DNA of 64,000 nucleotides. It comes from Gemmatimonadota bacterium. GTDB lineage: Bacteria; Gemmatimonadota; Gemmatimonadetes; Longimicrobiales; Gaopeijiaceae. Below are positions 8,686 through 19,229 of this stretch, piece by piece (positions within the stretch are counted from its first letter, which is position 1; each line of letters starts with the position of its first letter). Where the stretch lies: positions 1 to 64,000 of the forward strand of contig JAWKQN010000016.1 of NCBI GenBank assembly GCA_041390125.1, given 5' to 3'. The position numbers were made by a program, and so were the translations under genes. Under the pieces are notes generated by a model. It was given only the letters and a program-made list of their open reading frames with translations, made no database searches and was not told the origin of the DNA.

Positions 8686-10148
8686 GATCGCCGTCCGCGC
8701 TCGAGCCGCGTGACCCGCACCGTCTCCGCCACGGCCACCAAAAGGGCCGCGGCCAGGAGCCAGCCCTCGAGCGGGCGTCCCGGGCCCGGGCCGAGCGCCG
8801 CGGCCGCCACCGGAGCGGGCGCGCCGCCGGCGAGAAGCGCGCGCGCGGCCTCGTCCAGGGCCGCGTCGGCGCCGGTGGCGTCGTCCGCCGACCGGCACCC
8901 GTCCACCAGCGTCCGGATCAGCGCCGGATAGGAGGGGTCCTCCCGACCGGCCTCCCAGGGCGCGCCGTAGCGCACGACGCAGCCGGCGCCCCACGGGAGC
9001 GCCGCGGCCACGGGTCCGCCGTCCACGCGCACCACGGGAAGGAGCCTCCCCTCCGCCGGCGCCGCGGCGCGCCCCGGCTCGAGCCTGGCGTCGTGGAGGG
9101 GGAGCCTGCGATTCCCGACCCGCAGCCCGGACGGTGCGGCCGCGGCCGCGGTCGTGGCCCAGCCCTCGGCGTCCCACAGCGCGTTCAGGGGCGGAGGAAG
9201 GGCGTCCGCGGCCGGCGCCACCACCAGCACGGTGTCGCCCAGGCGTCGGGCCCGGTCCAGCGCCGGCTGGAGCGCCGCCGCCACCGAGACGAAGTGGAGC
9301 GTGGGCGCGTCCCCCTCGGGGGCGGACTCTGCCACGCGGTAGCCCAGGACCTCCAGGGCGGCCCGGAGCGGGGCGGGAGCGCCGGGGTCCACCCGAGCAC
9401 CAGCGGGCATCCCGGCGCCGCGCGTCGACGCGGACGGGTCGCCGGGGGCGCCGGCAGGACCGGTACGGTGCGCATCGGCTCCCGGCGTCCGCCCGGACGG
9501 GTCTTCTCCGCCCGCCGCCCCCTCCCCGACCGCCACCACCCGCAGCGGTCCCGGCCAGGCCTCCGCGCGGAGCAGCCCGAGCTGCGCATCCCAGGCGCTC
9601 CAGCGCGGACGGGTGATCAGCACGGCCTCGACGTCGCGGGTCGTCGTGTGCGGGAGGGCGCCGCGCAGGGCGCGCAGCGCCACCAGGTAGGAGGACTCCT
9701 CGCCCGTTGTGCCCTGCTCGGCCACGGCGCTGGTGTCGGCCGCCGGCACGGCCGTCCCGGGGACCGACGCGAACGGGACGATCCAGGTGCCCTCCACCCC
9801 GGCCTCACGGGCGGCGGCCGCCCGTGCTTCGGCCCACACACCCGCCATGCCGGCACCCCGGTCGAGCAACACCACACGCGTGCTGCCGTCCTCCCGGTCG
9901 GGCCGCCACCGTGGGGCGGAGAACAGCGCGCCCAGCAGCAGGGCCAGCAGCATGCGCAGCGCGAGCACGCCCGGATCCGTGGGACGGCGCCGGAAGCGCA
10001 GCGTGCTGCGCGCGTCCTCGCGCAGAAAACGCGCAGTGGGGAGGGGAGCGCGGTCCGGCGGTCGCGGCGCCAGGAGGTGCAAGACGAACACGAACCCGGC
10101 GAGCATCGCGCCCGCCACGAGCGCTCCCGGCGCTCCGAACGCGATCAT
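8682..10148 (-). CDS. BatA-like aerotolerance-regulator N-terminal domain protein
   Basis: A 488-residue protein starting with a hydrophobic helix followed by HLLAPRPPDRAPLPTARFL, the pattern of the BatA N-terminal domain (two membrane segments near residues 5-25 and 60-80). The middle has a von Willebrand/glutamine-amidotransferase-like layout (VVLLDRGAGMAG, EAVLITRPRWSAW), and a final membrane helix lies near the C-terminus (LEGWLLAAALLVAVAETV). It sits between DUF58 and DUF4175/DUF4159 genes with four-base overlaps on both sides, the usual context of such proteins. A long Pro/Ala/Gly-rich insert lies around residues 220-260. Confidence 0.82.
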   Translation of the reverse strand: MIAFGAPGALVAGAMLAGFVFVLHLLAPRPPDRAPLPTARFLREDARSTLRFRRRPTDPGVLALRMLLALLLGALFSAPRWRPDREDGSTRVVLLDRGAGMAGVWAEARAAAAREAGVEGTWIVPFASVPGTAVPAADTSAVAEQGTTGEESSYLVALRALRGALPHTTTRDVEAVLITRPRWSAWDAQLGLLRAEAWPGPLRVVAVGEGAAGGEDPSGRTPGADAHRTGPAGAPGDPSASTRGAGMPAGARVDPGAPAPLRAALEVLGYRVAESAPEGDAPTLHFVSVAAALQPALDRARRLGDTVLVVAPAADALPPPLNALWDAEGWATTAAAAAPSGLRVGNRRLPLHDARLEPGRAAAPAEGRLLPVVRVDGGPVAAALPWGAGCVVRYGAPWEAGREDPSYPALIRTLVDGCRSADDATGADAALDEAARALLAGGAPAPVAAAALGPGPGRPLEGWLLAAALLVAVAETVRVTRLERGRRS

Positions 10149-11032
10149 CGCAGCGCCAGCCAGGAGCGGAGCGCGTGCCCGATCGGCGCGTCGGTCGTGA
10201 GCGGCACCAGCTCCGCGCCCCGTTCGTGGAAGCCGGCGGCGAGTCCGTCGTACCACGCTGCCACGCGCGTCCGGAACTGCGGATCGTCCCCGGGTGCGGC
10301 GGCGATCTCGGCACCGGGCCGCTCCGGGTCGAAGAAGCGCGCCGGCCCGAGCGGCTGCAGACCGAGCTCGACCGGCGTGGCCACGCGGAAGCCGATGACC
10401 TCGTCGCCCCGGGCCCGCAATCGACCCACCGCGTCCAGCAGGCCCGTGTCGTCCAGGAAGTCGGACAGGATGAGCACGCGTCCCTGGCGGCGCAGCGCCT
10501 GGCCCACGCCGTCGAGCGCGTCGGCCAGCGAGCCGGTGCCCTCCGCCCGCAGGCGTTCGAGCGCGAGCAACACCTCGTGCAGGTGACCGCTGCGGTTGCG
10601 GGAGGGCAGGGCCAGCCGCACGCCGTGGGGCCCCGTGGTCGCCAGCCCCACTGCGTCGCCCGCGCGGAGCATGACGTGCGCGAGCGCGGCCGCCAGGTAG
10701 GAGGCGTAGCGCAGCTTGCTCGGCTCGGAGCCGAAGCCCATCGAGGAGGACGTATCGAGCAGCAGGAACGCCTGCAGGTTGGAGTCCTCCCGGAACTCCT
10801 TCACGTACAGGCGATCCGTGCGCGCGAAGAGGCGCCAGTCGATGTGGCGGACGTCGTCGCCCTGCTGATAGGAACGATGCCGCGTGAACTCCTCGCCCGC
10901 ACCCAGGAACGGGGACCGGTGCAGGCCGGAGATGAAGCCGGCCACCACCTGCCGCGCCACGATCTCCAGGCCACCCAGGCCCGCGAGGAGGCCCGGTGGA
11001 AGCAGATCCGCGGAGCGTGCCGTCGCGGTCAT
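10145..11032 (-). CDS. DUF58 domain protein (vWA-like)
   Basis: A 295-residue soluble protein with the DUF58 signature RHRSYQQGDDVRHIDWRLFA at about residues 51-70, then a MIDAS-like DTSSSM motif at about 93-98 typical of von Willebrand factor A folds. DUF58 proteins are encoded next to MoxR ATPases and are proposed to work with them as a chaperone pair, the MoxR ATPase acting on metal-ion-containing vWA partners. Its start lies 5 bases after the stop of the MoxR gene and its stop overlaps the BatA-like gene, so it is within one operon. Confidence 0.93.
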   Translation of the reverse strand: MTATARSADLLPPGLLAGLGGLEIVARQVVAGFISGLHRSPFLGAGEEFTRHRSYQQGDDVRHIDWRLFARTDRLYVKEFREDSNLQAFLLLDTSSSMGFGSEPSKLRYASYLAAALAHVMLRAGDAVGLATTGPHGVRLALPSRNRSGHLHEVLLALERLRAEGTGSLADALDGVGQALRRQGRVLILSDFLDDTGLLDAVGRLRARGDEVIGFRVATPVELGLQPLGPARFFDPERPGAEIAAAPGDDPQFRTRVAAWYDGLAAGFHERGAELVPLTTDAPIGHALRSWLALR

Positions 11033-11037
11033 CGACT

Positions 11038-12069
<1,032 letters not shown>

Positions 12070-12244
12070 GCGCTCCTCTACCGTGGACGGTCCGGGCCTG
12101 GTCCCCGGGCGCGCCGTGCGTACCCGCGCGGGACGCCAAGGATCGGGGGGCGGGCGTGGCGGCGGCCGCTTCGGGGATGCCTGGCGGGGCGCTCGTGGTT
12201 GCTCTCCGCGGACGCGCCGAGGAGGACCGTCGCGCACGCGGACC

Positions 12245-13747
12245 TCAGGGCCGCTGATACCCGTACAGCGAAGGAAGCGCGTGCGCGCGGTAGAAGATGG
12301 CGGGTTGTCCCCGCCAGCGTGGCTCCGCCGACCAGACCACGGAGCCCGCCGGGGTCACCTCCGCGATGTGGGCCGGCACGCCGAAGCCGACGAGCGTGTT
12401 GCCGTTGGTCAGACGCTCGGCGCCGCTCACGAACATGCTGAACAGCGGCGGGTCGGGCCGGTACTCCCACACCATCGTGGCGGTGCGGGCGTCCAGGTCC
12501 AGCGCGTACTCGACCGCGCGACTCTGCGGGGGGTCGTGCCGGACACCGTTGTCGAAGAGCAGCAGGTTGCCGTTCGGGAGGGTGCGGGCCATGTGCTGCG
12601 CGCTGAAGAAGCCCAGCGGATCGCCCACGAATGCGAACTCGTTGTGGACGCCCCCCAGGCGCCAGAGGATGTCGCCGCTGCGGCCGTCGATGGCGGTGAC
12701 CTCCCCCAGGTGCCGCCACGAGACCACGTAGTTGCCGTCGGAATCGACATCGATCGAGTTCGGGTGCTCGAAGTCCAGCACGGGCTGGTTGCGCAGGGAC
12801 TCGGGGGGCTCGATCCAATCGGCCGGATCGAGGTGATCCCACGCGTTCCACTCGAACTCCACGGCGCCCGCCGCCGTGAGTCGCTGCAGACGGTGTCCCG
12901 CCACCAGCGCGCCGTCGATCCCGCCCCAAGGGCGGAAATCCATGGTGCGGTGATCGTACGCGAGCAGGTGGATCCGCTCGAGCGCGCCGCCCTCGAAGTC
13001 CAGCAGCAGCTCGTGGGAATCCGTGTAGAGCCCACCGGCGGCCTCGTACTCCCGCACGATGGAGCCATCCAGGCCGAGTTCCACATAGCGGCCGTCCAGC
13101 GGCTCGAACCCGCTGGTCTCGCCCACGAACACGGTGATGTGGCCGTTGGGCTGCTGCTTGGTCTCCTTGGCCGGGTTGGGGGCCACCGGATACTCGTGCA
13201 GCTCCCGGTACCAGCGGATCCGGCCCTGCCGGTCGAAGGCGTACACGAGGCCCGGCGTGCCCAGGTTGCCGCCGTTGACGAGCGTCAGCGGGTGGGTGGG
13301 CGTGCCGGTGGTCGCGATCGTCACCTCACGCAGCCGCTCGGGCAGGGCACCGGTGGTGAAGGTGTCCGCGGTGGCGGAGGCCCGGCCCTCGGGGCCGGCC
13401 AGGTCCACGATCGTCGTGTAGGCCCGCTCCTCCAGCAGGCCGAGCGCGAGCAGCGTCCCCTTGCCCGCGGTGAGTGCCACCCACGGCGTCGTGTCCGGCG
13501 GTTCCCCGGACGTCTGGAGGCGCAGCCGGGCGGAGTCCGCGAAGCTCGCCTCGATCTCCACGGAGACCGACAGGCTGTTGTGGGGATTGGGGGTGACGAC
13601 GGCCGCGCCGAGGCTCGGGGGGAATGGATCCGCGATCACCGTGGGCGGGTCCGAGCAGGCGCTGGCACCCAGGGAAGTCGCGGCGCAGCAGAGCCACCAC
13701 GGACCGCGGCGGAGGCGCAGGGGAAGTGGGCGTCGGGCGTCGGTCAC
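12245..13747 (-). CDS. Arylsulfotransferase-like (ASST) lipoprotein
   Basis: A 500-residue exported protein. The N-terminus has a basic start, a hydrophobic stretch and LGASAC, a weak lipobox. The body has the repeated beta-propeller pattern of the arylsulfotransferase family: TDSHELLLDFEG, FEWNAWDHLDPADW, LDFEHPNSIDVDSDGNYVVS, then GDILWRLGG and FSAQHMARTLPNGNLLLFDN. The histidines in these segments fall where family members keep active-site residues, but sulfate transfer cannot be claimed. The GTG start has no clear ribosome binding site. It is separated by 175 bases from the MoxR operon and may share transcription with it. Confidence 0.8.
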   Translation of the reverse strand: MTDARRPLPLRLRRGPWWLCCAATSLGASACSDPPTVIADPFPPSLGAAVVTPNPHNSLSVSVEIEASFADSARLRLQTSGEPPDTTPWVALTAGKGTLLALGLLEERAYTTIVDLAGPEGRASATADTFTTGALPERLREVTIATTGTPTHPLTLVNGGNLGTPGLVYAFDRQGRIRWYRELHEYPVAPNPAKETKQQPNGHITVFVGETSGFEPLDGRYVELGLDGSIVREYEAAGGLYTDSHELLLDFEGGALERIHLLAYDHRTMDFRPWGGIDGALVAGHRLQRLTAAGAVEFEWNAWDHLDPADWIEPPESLRNQPVLDFEHPNSIDVDSDGNYVVSWRHLGEVTAIDGRSGDILWRLGGVHNEFAFVGDPLGFFSAQHMARTLPNGNLLLFDNGVRHDPPQSRAVEYALDLDARTATMVWEYRPDPPLFSMFVSGAERLTNGNTLVGFGVPAHIAEVTPAGSVVWSAEPRWRGQPAIFYRAHALPSLYGYQRP

Positions 13748-13857
13748 CGGCCCAGGATGCGCGGCGGCGGAGCCGGACGCCAGCGCACGGCGACCGCGGC
13801 GCGGCGCGCATCGCCGCGACCCGCCCCCGGGTCACCCGGTGGGGTTCGGCTCCGAGC

Positions 13858-14676
13858 CTACCGCTTCGTCCACATCAGGATCACCCCGCAGCGCGCGTCC
13901 CCGAACTGGGGAGGCACCTCGGCCGGGCTGTCGTAGACCTCGAGCCCGGCCAGATCCCCCGCGGCCACCAGGTTGTCGAAGTCGGTGGCCGGCGGCGTGG
14001 TCCCTCCGAACTCGACGATCGCGTTGTCCAGGTAGATGCGGGGAAAGCACGGGGGCCGGTTCTGCATGGTGCTGCGGAGCGCGTAGCGGGTGATCACCGC
14101 GCGGAAGGGCATGCCGGTGCCGCTCTCCAGGACCTGCACTCCGGGGATGACCCGCAGCAGATCGGTGGGGCGGATGGGTGCCCGCTCGGCGATCTCCTGC
14201 TCGTCGAGGAACGTGCCCGGCCACAGCCGCTGCCGCTGGTAGAAGCCCGCCGCCTGCAGGCGGATGGAGGTCCGCTCCACGGCCACGGCCAGGGAGTCGA
14301 GCAGCACGGGACGCGGGTCCACATGGAAGGTCACGAGGGTGTTGCGCGTCGTGCTCAGCTCCACCGGACCGTCTACGTAGGTCTCGGCCGACAGGTGGCT
14401 GACCCGCACGTAGTAGACGCCATCTTGCGGGACCGGGATGGCGAAGCGGCCGTCGAACCCCGTGAAGGCGGTCGCCACGACCTCCTGCCGCAGATCGATG
14501 AGCTCGACCGCGGCCGACGCGATCGGGCTGTCCCAGGTGGTATAGAGTGTCACGCCCTGGATGTACTGGGCCGCACCGGGTGCCGCCGTCGCCGCCAGGG
14601 CGAGCAGCCCTGCACCCACCGACGCCCCTTGTCGACGACGCCGGTGCGCCGTCCCCGCTGCCCCACGTCCCGTCAT
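13858..14676 (-). CDS. Carboxypeptidase-regulatory-like plus TonB-plug-like exported protein
   Basis: A 272-residue exported protein: signal peptide ending AAPGAAQ near residue 37, then a beta-sandwich like the carboxypeptidase regulatory domain (AVELIDLRQEVVATAFTGFD and FAIPVPQDGVYYVRV). The C-terminal half looks like a TonB plug (PIRPTDLLRVIPGVQV, RIYLDN, DLAGLEVYDSPAEVPPQF). There is no outer-membrane barrel, so it is a stand-alone plug-like protein. The start at 14676 has a GGGGGAG ribosome binding site and is preferred over upstream ATGs. It is divergent from the porX-like gene. Role unknown. Confidence 0.75.
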   Translation of the reverse strand: MTGRGAAGTAHRRRRQGASVGAGLLALAATAAPGAAQYIQGVTLYTTWDSPIASAAVELIDLRQEVVATAFTGFDGRFAIPVPQDGVYYVRVSHLSAETYVDGPVELSTTRNTLVTFHVDPRPVLLDSLAVAVERTSIRLQAAGFYQRQRLWPGTFLDEQEIAERAPIRPTDLLRVIPGVQVLESGTGMPFRAVITRYALRSTMQNRPPCFPRIYLDNAIVEFGGTTPPATDFDNLVAAGDLAGLEVYDSPAEVPPQFGDARCGVILMWTKR

Positions 14677-14819
14677 CAGCTCCCCCTGCCCGCGGTCCCT
14701 CGTTGCTACGCGCCGGTGCCGCCTGGGGTCCATACCGGGTTGGCCGCGCATGGGCCTGGCCCTCCGCAGGATCCAGGCCCCGCCTCTCCGCACCGACGTG
14801 GCCCCCCCTTCCCGCTTTC

Positions 14820-14834
14820 CCTAGCTTCCGGCAT
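14820..14834 (+). promoter_or_regulatory. TAGCTT -10-like element at start of porX-like gene
   Basis: TAGCTT at 14822-14827 lies five bases before the ATG at 14833. If it is a -10 element, transcription would start at about the first base of the start codon, giving a leaderless message. No Shine-Dalgarno sequence precedes this ATG. The same hexamer sits seven bases before the enoyl-CoA hydratase start at 42472. Confidence 0.45.
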
Positions 14835-16404
14835 GTCCACCGCGGGCGCGAAGCGCATCCTCTGGGTCGATGACGAGATCGACTTCCTGAAGCCCCACCT
14901 GCTGTTCCTGCAGCAGCGGGGCTATCACGTGGACGCCATCGCCAACGGGGACGACGCGCTGGCCCTCCTCGGCGAGAACCCGTACGACCTGGTGCTCCTG
15001 GACGAACAGATGCCGGGCCGCCGCGGCCTGGAGGTCCTGGAGGTGCTCCGCCGCCGTGATCCCCACGCCCGCGTGGTGATGATCTCCAAGTCGGAGGAGG
15101 ACCGCACCATGACGGAGGCCATCGGGCGCCGGGTGGACGACTACCTGGTCAAGCCCACGAGCCCCCGGCAGGTGCTCTCGGTGGTGACGCGGATCCTCGA
15201 GGGCTCGTCCATCCAGCAACAGCGGGTGGCGCAGGACTTCGCGGCGCGTTTTCCGCAGCTCTCGCGCAAGAAGGCCGAGGCGGCCGACGCCGACACGTTC
15301 CGTGAGGTCTACGCCGAGCTCGTGGACTGGCACATCCGTCTGGAGAACGCGGGCGAACACGGCTTGTTGGAGAGCGTGCAGGGCCTGACCGAGGAGCTGC
15401 GTCGCGACTTCGGGACCTGGACGGTGCGGCAGTACCCGGCCTGGCTCCGGGCCGGCCGCGACGACCGGCCGCGCCTGTCCGTGGACGTGGTCGCGGACTT
15501 CCTGGTGCCCGCGCTCGGGCCCGACCCGGTCTATTTCGTGGTCCTCGATTGTATGCGGTTGGACCAGTGGCGGGTCATCGCGCCGCTGCTGTCCCCCTGG
15601 TTCGACGTCGAGGAGCACTTCCAGTTCTCGATCCTGCCCACGGCCACGCCCTACGCGCGCAACGCCATCTTCTCCGGTCTCTTCCCGGACGAGATCGCGC
15701 GCCGCAACCCCGGCTGGTGGGACCTGTCCGACGACGAGGGGAGCCTCAACGCCTTCGAGGACCGGTTGCTCGCCGAGCAGTTGAAGCGGCTCACGGGTCG
15801 GGAGATCCCGGTCCACTACGAGAAGATCTTCGGGGATCGGGGCAGCGAGCAGGTGCGGGCGCGGATCCGCTCGGCGCTCGGCAACGGTGGCGTCATCGCC
15901 CTGGTCTTCAACTTCGTGGACCTGATGACGCACGGGCGCTCGGAGTCACCGATCCTGATGGAGGTGGCGCGCGACGCGGCGGCCCTGCGCGACCTCACCC
16001 GCTCGTGGTTCGAGCGCTCCGCGCTCTTCCAGGTCCTGCGGGAGGCGGCGCAGGAAGGCCGGCAGGTCATCTTCACCACCGACCACGGCTCGCTGCACTG
16101 CATGCGGCCGGCCACCGTGTTCGCGCGCAAGGATGCCACGTCCAACCTGCGCTACAAGTTCGGCAGCGACATCCGGGCGGAGGATCCCAAGGCGGTCCTC
16201 ATGGCCAAGAACCTCACGGACCTGCGACTGCCCGCGGGCAAGCCCGGTGTCCACTGCCTGATCGCGCTGGACGACCACTTCTTCGTCTATCCGACCAAGC
16301 TCCGGGAGTACCAGGCGCGCTATCGCGGCTCCTTCCTGCACGGCGGCGTCTCGCCCGAAGAGATGATCGTGCCGGTGGCCCGCCTGCTCCCGCGCGGCCG
16401 CTGA
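14833..16404 (+). CDS. porX: PorX-type response regulator with PglZ phosphatase-like domain
   Basis: A 523-residue two-domain protein. Residues 1-125 form a response-regulator receiver (acidic pair in WVDDEIDF, acceptor-site segment VLLDEQMPG, conserved Lys in LVKPTSP). The rest is a PglZ/alkaline-phosphatase-like domain with VVLDCMRLDQW and TTDHGS metal-site motifs and a C-terminal HGGVSPEEM. This layout and length match PorX, which in Bacteroidota works with the kinase PorY and a sigma factor to control type IX secretion. No type IX genes or PorY are visible here; the gene heads an envelope-biogenesis cluster. Regulation of that cluster is possible but unproven. Confidence 0.88.
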   Translation: MSTAGAKRILWVDDEIDFLKPHLLFLQQRGYHVDAIANGDDALALLGENPYDLVLLDEQMPGRRGLEVLEVLRRRDPHARVVMISKSEEDRTMTEAIGRRVDDYLVKPTSPRQVLSVVTRILEGSSIQQQRVAQDFAARFPQLSRKKAEAADADTFREVYAELVDWHIRLENAGEHGLLESVQGLTEELRRDFGTWTVRQYPAWLRAGRDDRPRLSVDVVADFLVPALGPDPVYFVVLDCMRLDQWRVIAPLLSPWFDVEEHFQFSILPTATPYARNAIFSGLFPDEIARRNPGWWDLSDDEGSLNAFEDRLLAEQLKRLTGREIPVHYEKIFGDRGSEQVRARIRSALGNGGVIALVFNFVDLMTHGRSESPILMEVARDAAALRDLTRSWFERSALFQVLREAAQEGRQVIFTTDHGSLHCMRPATVFARKDATSNLRYKFGSDIRAEDPKAVLMAKNLTDLRLPAGKPGVHCLIALDDHFFVYPTKLREYQARYRGSFLHGGVSPEEMIVPVARLLPRGR

Positions 16405-16429
16405 GTCCAGATCCGGTGCCCCCGGTTCC

Positions 16430-18244
16430 GTGAAGCTCTACCTGCGCGTCCTCGGCTATCTGAAGCCCCACGCCGGCGTCTTCGTCGTGGCCGCGCTGGC
16501 GATGTTCATCTTCGCCGCGCTCGATGCGTTCTCGCTGGCGCTCCTGATCCCGTTCCTGCAGACGCTGTTCGGAGGATCGGGCGTGGGGGCGTCGAGCGGG
16601 GGCCGCCTGGACGCGATGCTGGACGCCACCATCGGTCGGGTCGTGGACCTGCGAGGCGATCCCCAGGATGCCATCCAGGGGATCATCCTGTTCATCCTGG
16701 TCGTCGTCACGCTCAAGAACATCTTCGACTTCATCCAGAACGTGCTGGTGGCGCGCGTGGAGCAGGGCGTCACGCGCGACCTGCGCGACGATGTCTACGA
16801 CCACCTGCTCGAGCTCGACCTGGCCTTCTTCGGGCGCACCCGCACCGGCCAGATCATCTCTCGCCTCACCAACGACGTCGAACAGCTGCGCACCCTGGTG
16901 ACGCGCGAGCTGGCCAAGACGCTGTCGTCGTTCTTCGAATTCACGGCCGCCATGGTCCTGATGCTGGGTCTGTCGGTCAAGCTCACGCTCGCCGCGTTCC
17001 TGGTGGTGCCGGGCGCCATGGCCATCTGGGGCCCGCTGGTGAAGAAGCTGCGGCGGGGAGATCGGCGCGTCCTCGACCTGGCCGGCCAGGTGAGCTCGCA
17101 CATCCAGGAGACCCTCTCCGGCATCCGCCTGGTGAAGACCGCCTCGGCGGAAGGACACGAGCGCGAGCGCTTCCGCGCCCTGACCCGCAGCTACTTCCGC
17201 ACGTTCCTGCGCACCCAGAAGTGGCGGGCGCTGGCCGCGCCCATCACGGAGCTGCTGGCCGCCTTCGGGACCGTGGTGCTGCTGTGGTACGGCGCCCGTC
17301 TGGTCCTGGTGGAGAATGCGCTGAGCGGCGCCGAGTTCGTGGGCTTCCTGGTCCTGAGCATGAAGCTCTACTCGCCGGTGAAGTACCTCTCCAAGCTCCC
17401 CGCGCTCGTCCAGCCGGGCCTCGTGGGCGCCGAGCGCGTCTTCGAGTTCATGGATGCGCCCATCGAGATCCGGAACCGCGCCGACGCCCGTCCCTTCTCC
17501 GGACTCGAGCGCGAGATCGTCTACGACGGCGTCTCCTTCGGCTACCGCGCCGGCGACCACGTCCTGCAGGACGTGTCCTTCCGGGTGCCGCGGGGCAGCG
17601 TGGTCGCGCTGGTGGGGCCGAGCGGGGCGGGCAAGAGCACGCTCGTGGACCTGCTGGGCCGCTTCTACGAGGTGGGGGAGGGTGCCATCACGATCGACGG
17701 CACCGACATCCGCGACTTCGAGGTGCGGAGCCTGCGCCGTCAGCTCGGGATCGTGTCGCAGGATACGGTGCTCTTCCACGACACCGTGCGCGCGAACATC
17801 GCCTATGGTCTGGACCACGTGGACGACGCCGCCCTGGAACGGGCGGCCCGGGCCGCCCACGCCCACGAGTTCATCCAGCACCTCCCCAAGGGCTACGACA
17901 CCGTCGTGGGGGAGCGTGGCGCCGAGCTGTCGGGTGGACAGCGGCAGCGCATCTCGATCGCGCGGGCGATCCTGCGCGATCCGCCCATCCTGATCTTCGA
18001 CGAGGCCACGAGCGCGCTGGACACCGAGTCGGAGCGGCTCGTGCAGGCGGCCATCGAAAGGTTGCTGGCCGGCCGCACGGTGTTCGTGATCGCACACCGA
18101 CTCTCCACGATCCGGAAGGCCGACCAGATCCTGGTGTTGGAGAACGGACGGGTCGTCGAGCGCGGGGACCATCGCGCGCTCCTGGACGAAGGCGGCCTCT
18201 ACAGCCGGCTCTACGCGCTGCAGGCCGCGGGCAGCGAAGGCTGA
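16430..18244 (+). CDS. MsbA-like ABC exporter (fused permease and ATPase)
   Basis: A 604-residue half-transporter. The six-helix membrane domain (residues ~1-320) contains the usual coupling segment GRTRTGQIISRLTNDVE. The nucleotide-binding domain has Walker A GPSGAGKST at about residue 396, signature LSGGQRQR, Walker B ILIFDEATSALD and a switch His in VIAHRLS. The start is GTG at 16430, 25 bases after the porX stop. Next to an LpxL-like acyltransferase and a Kdo transferase, a lipid A flippase role like MsbA is the most likely, but exporters of this type cannot be assigned a substrate from sequence alone. Confidence 0.9.
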   Translation: MKLYLRVLGYLKPHAGVFVVAALAMFIFAALDAFSLALLIPFLQTLFGGSGVGASSGGRLDAMLDATIGRVVDLRGDPQDAIQGIILFILVVVTLKNIFDFIQNVLVARVEQGVTRDLRDDVYDHLLELDLAFFGRTRTGQIISRLTNDVEQLRTLVTRELAKTLSSFFEFTAAMVLMLGLSVKLTLAAFLVVPGAMAIWGPLVKKLRRGDRRVLDLAGQVSSHIQETLSGIRLVKTASAEGHERERFRALTRSYFRTFLRTQKWRALAAPITELLAAFGTVVLLWYGARLVLVENALSGAEFVGFLVLSMKLYSPVKYLSKLPALVQPGLVGAERVFEFMDAPIEIRNRADARPFSGLEREIVYDGVSFGYRAGDHVLQDVSFRVPRGSVVALVGPSGAGKSTLVDLLGRFYEVGEGAITIDGTDIRDFEVRSLRRQLGIVSQDTVLFHDTVRANIAYGLDHVDDAALERAARAAHAHEFIQHLPKGYDTVVGERGAELSGGQRQRISIARAILRDPPILIFDEATSALDTESERLVQAAIERLLAGRTVFVIAHRLSTIRKADQILVLENGRVVERGDHRALLDEGGLYSRLYALQAAGSEG

Positions 18245-18247
18245 GGC

Positions 18248-19216
18248 ATGGAGGAGCGCAGGCCCACGGTCGCGCACCGGCTGGAGCACGCGGGGCTGTC
18301 CGCCGTGCAGACGCTGGTGCGTCTCGTGCCGGAGTCCGCGGCCCTCGCGGTGGGCGCCGGAGTGGCGCGGACGGCTGGTGCGCTCCGCATCCGGCGCCGG
18401 CAGGTGGACGAGAGCCTGGCGCTGGCCTTCGGGGACCGCCCGGCCGGATGGCGGGCGCGGATCGCGCGCGAGGCCTACGGCCATCTGGGCCGCGAGGTGG
18501 CCATGCTGCTGCGGTTGGGCGCGCTCCGCGGTGCGGCGTTGCGCGAGGCGGTGCTCGCACACACCACCTGGGGCGACGCCGCCACCGAAGCGTTGTTCGC
18601 GGAGCTGCTGGAGGCGGCTGCGGCTGGACAGGGCAGCGTGCTGGTGACCGGACACCTGGGCAACTGGGAGCTGGCCGGGGCGGCCCTGGCGGTGCGCGGG
18701 CTGCCCCTGGATGCGGTGGCGGTGCGCCAGCGCAACCCGCTCATCGACCGTGAGCTGCGCCGCCATCGGGACGCGCTGGGCTTCGGCGTGCTGGATCGCA
18801 GGGAAGCCGCCACGCGGGTCCCGGCCGCGCTGCGGGCCGGGCGCACCGTCGCGCTCGTCGCCGACCAACACACGCCGGGCGGCGTGGTCCTCCCCTTCTT
18901 CGGGCATCCGGCGGCCACGCCGAAGGGACCGGCCGTGTTCGCGCTGCGCACCGGCGCGCCGGTCCTGGCGGGGTGCGCGGTGGTCCGGCCCGGGCCGCCC
19001 CGGCGGTATCACGTCTTCCTGGAGCGGATCGAGGTCCCGCGCTCGGGAGACCTGGACGCCGATATCCGATCCGTTACCGGATCGTTCACGAAGGCCCTGG
19101 AACGGCGTATCGAGGCCGATCCGGGCCAGTACCTGTGGCATCACCGCCGCTGGCGGCGACGTCTCCTGGAGGAACCGCCCCCGGCGGCCCCGGTATTACG
19201 CGGCAACCGACCCTGA
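18248..19216 (+). CDS. LpxL/HtrB-like lysophospholipid acyltransferase
   Basis: A 322-residue acyltransferase of the LpxL/LpxM (lipid A biosynthesis acyltransferase) family. The catalytic HxxxxE motif is HLGNWE at about residues 136-141; DQHTPGGVVLPFFGHPA matches the second conserved block, and YLWHHRRWRRR matches the terminal block. These enzymes add secondary acyl chains to Kdo-lipid A or related lipids at the inner membrane. It begins three bases after the ABC exporter stop, consistent with joint synthesis and export of lipid A. Which chain it adds cannot be told. Confidence 0.88.
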   Translation: MEERRPTVAHRLEHAGLSAVQTLVRLVPESAALAVGAGVARTAGALRIRRRQVDESLALAFGDRPAGWRARIAREAYGHLGREVAMLLRLGALRGAALREAVLAHTTWGDAATEALFAELLEAAAAGQGSVLVTGHLGNWELAGAALAVRGLPLDAVAVRQRNPLIDRELRRHRDALGFGVLDRREAATRVPAALRAGRTVALVADQHTPGGVVLPFFGHPAATPKGPAVFALRTGAPVLAGCAVVRPGPPRRYHVFLERIEVPRSGDLDADIRSVTGSFTKALERRIEADPGQYLWHHRRWRRRLLEEPPPAAPVLRGNRP

Positions 19217-19229
19217 CCGGATCCTCCCC

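Noticed and set aside
13747..14833. Possible mobile element or tRNA in the short gaps of the window
   Set aside because: Gaps were read for tRNA-like cloverleaf arms, transposase fragments and direct repeats; none was found. GGTTCCACC near 44100 resembles a T-loop but lacks the other arms.
16214..19144. Long minus-strand open frame (976 codons) opposite the ABC exporter and acyltransferase
   Set aside because: Shadow of well-supported plus-strand genes; no family-like sequence.
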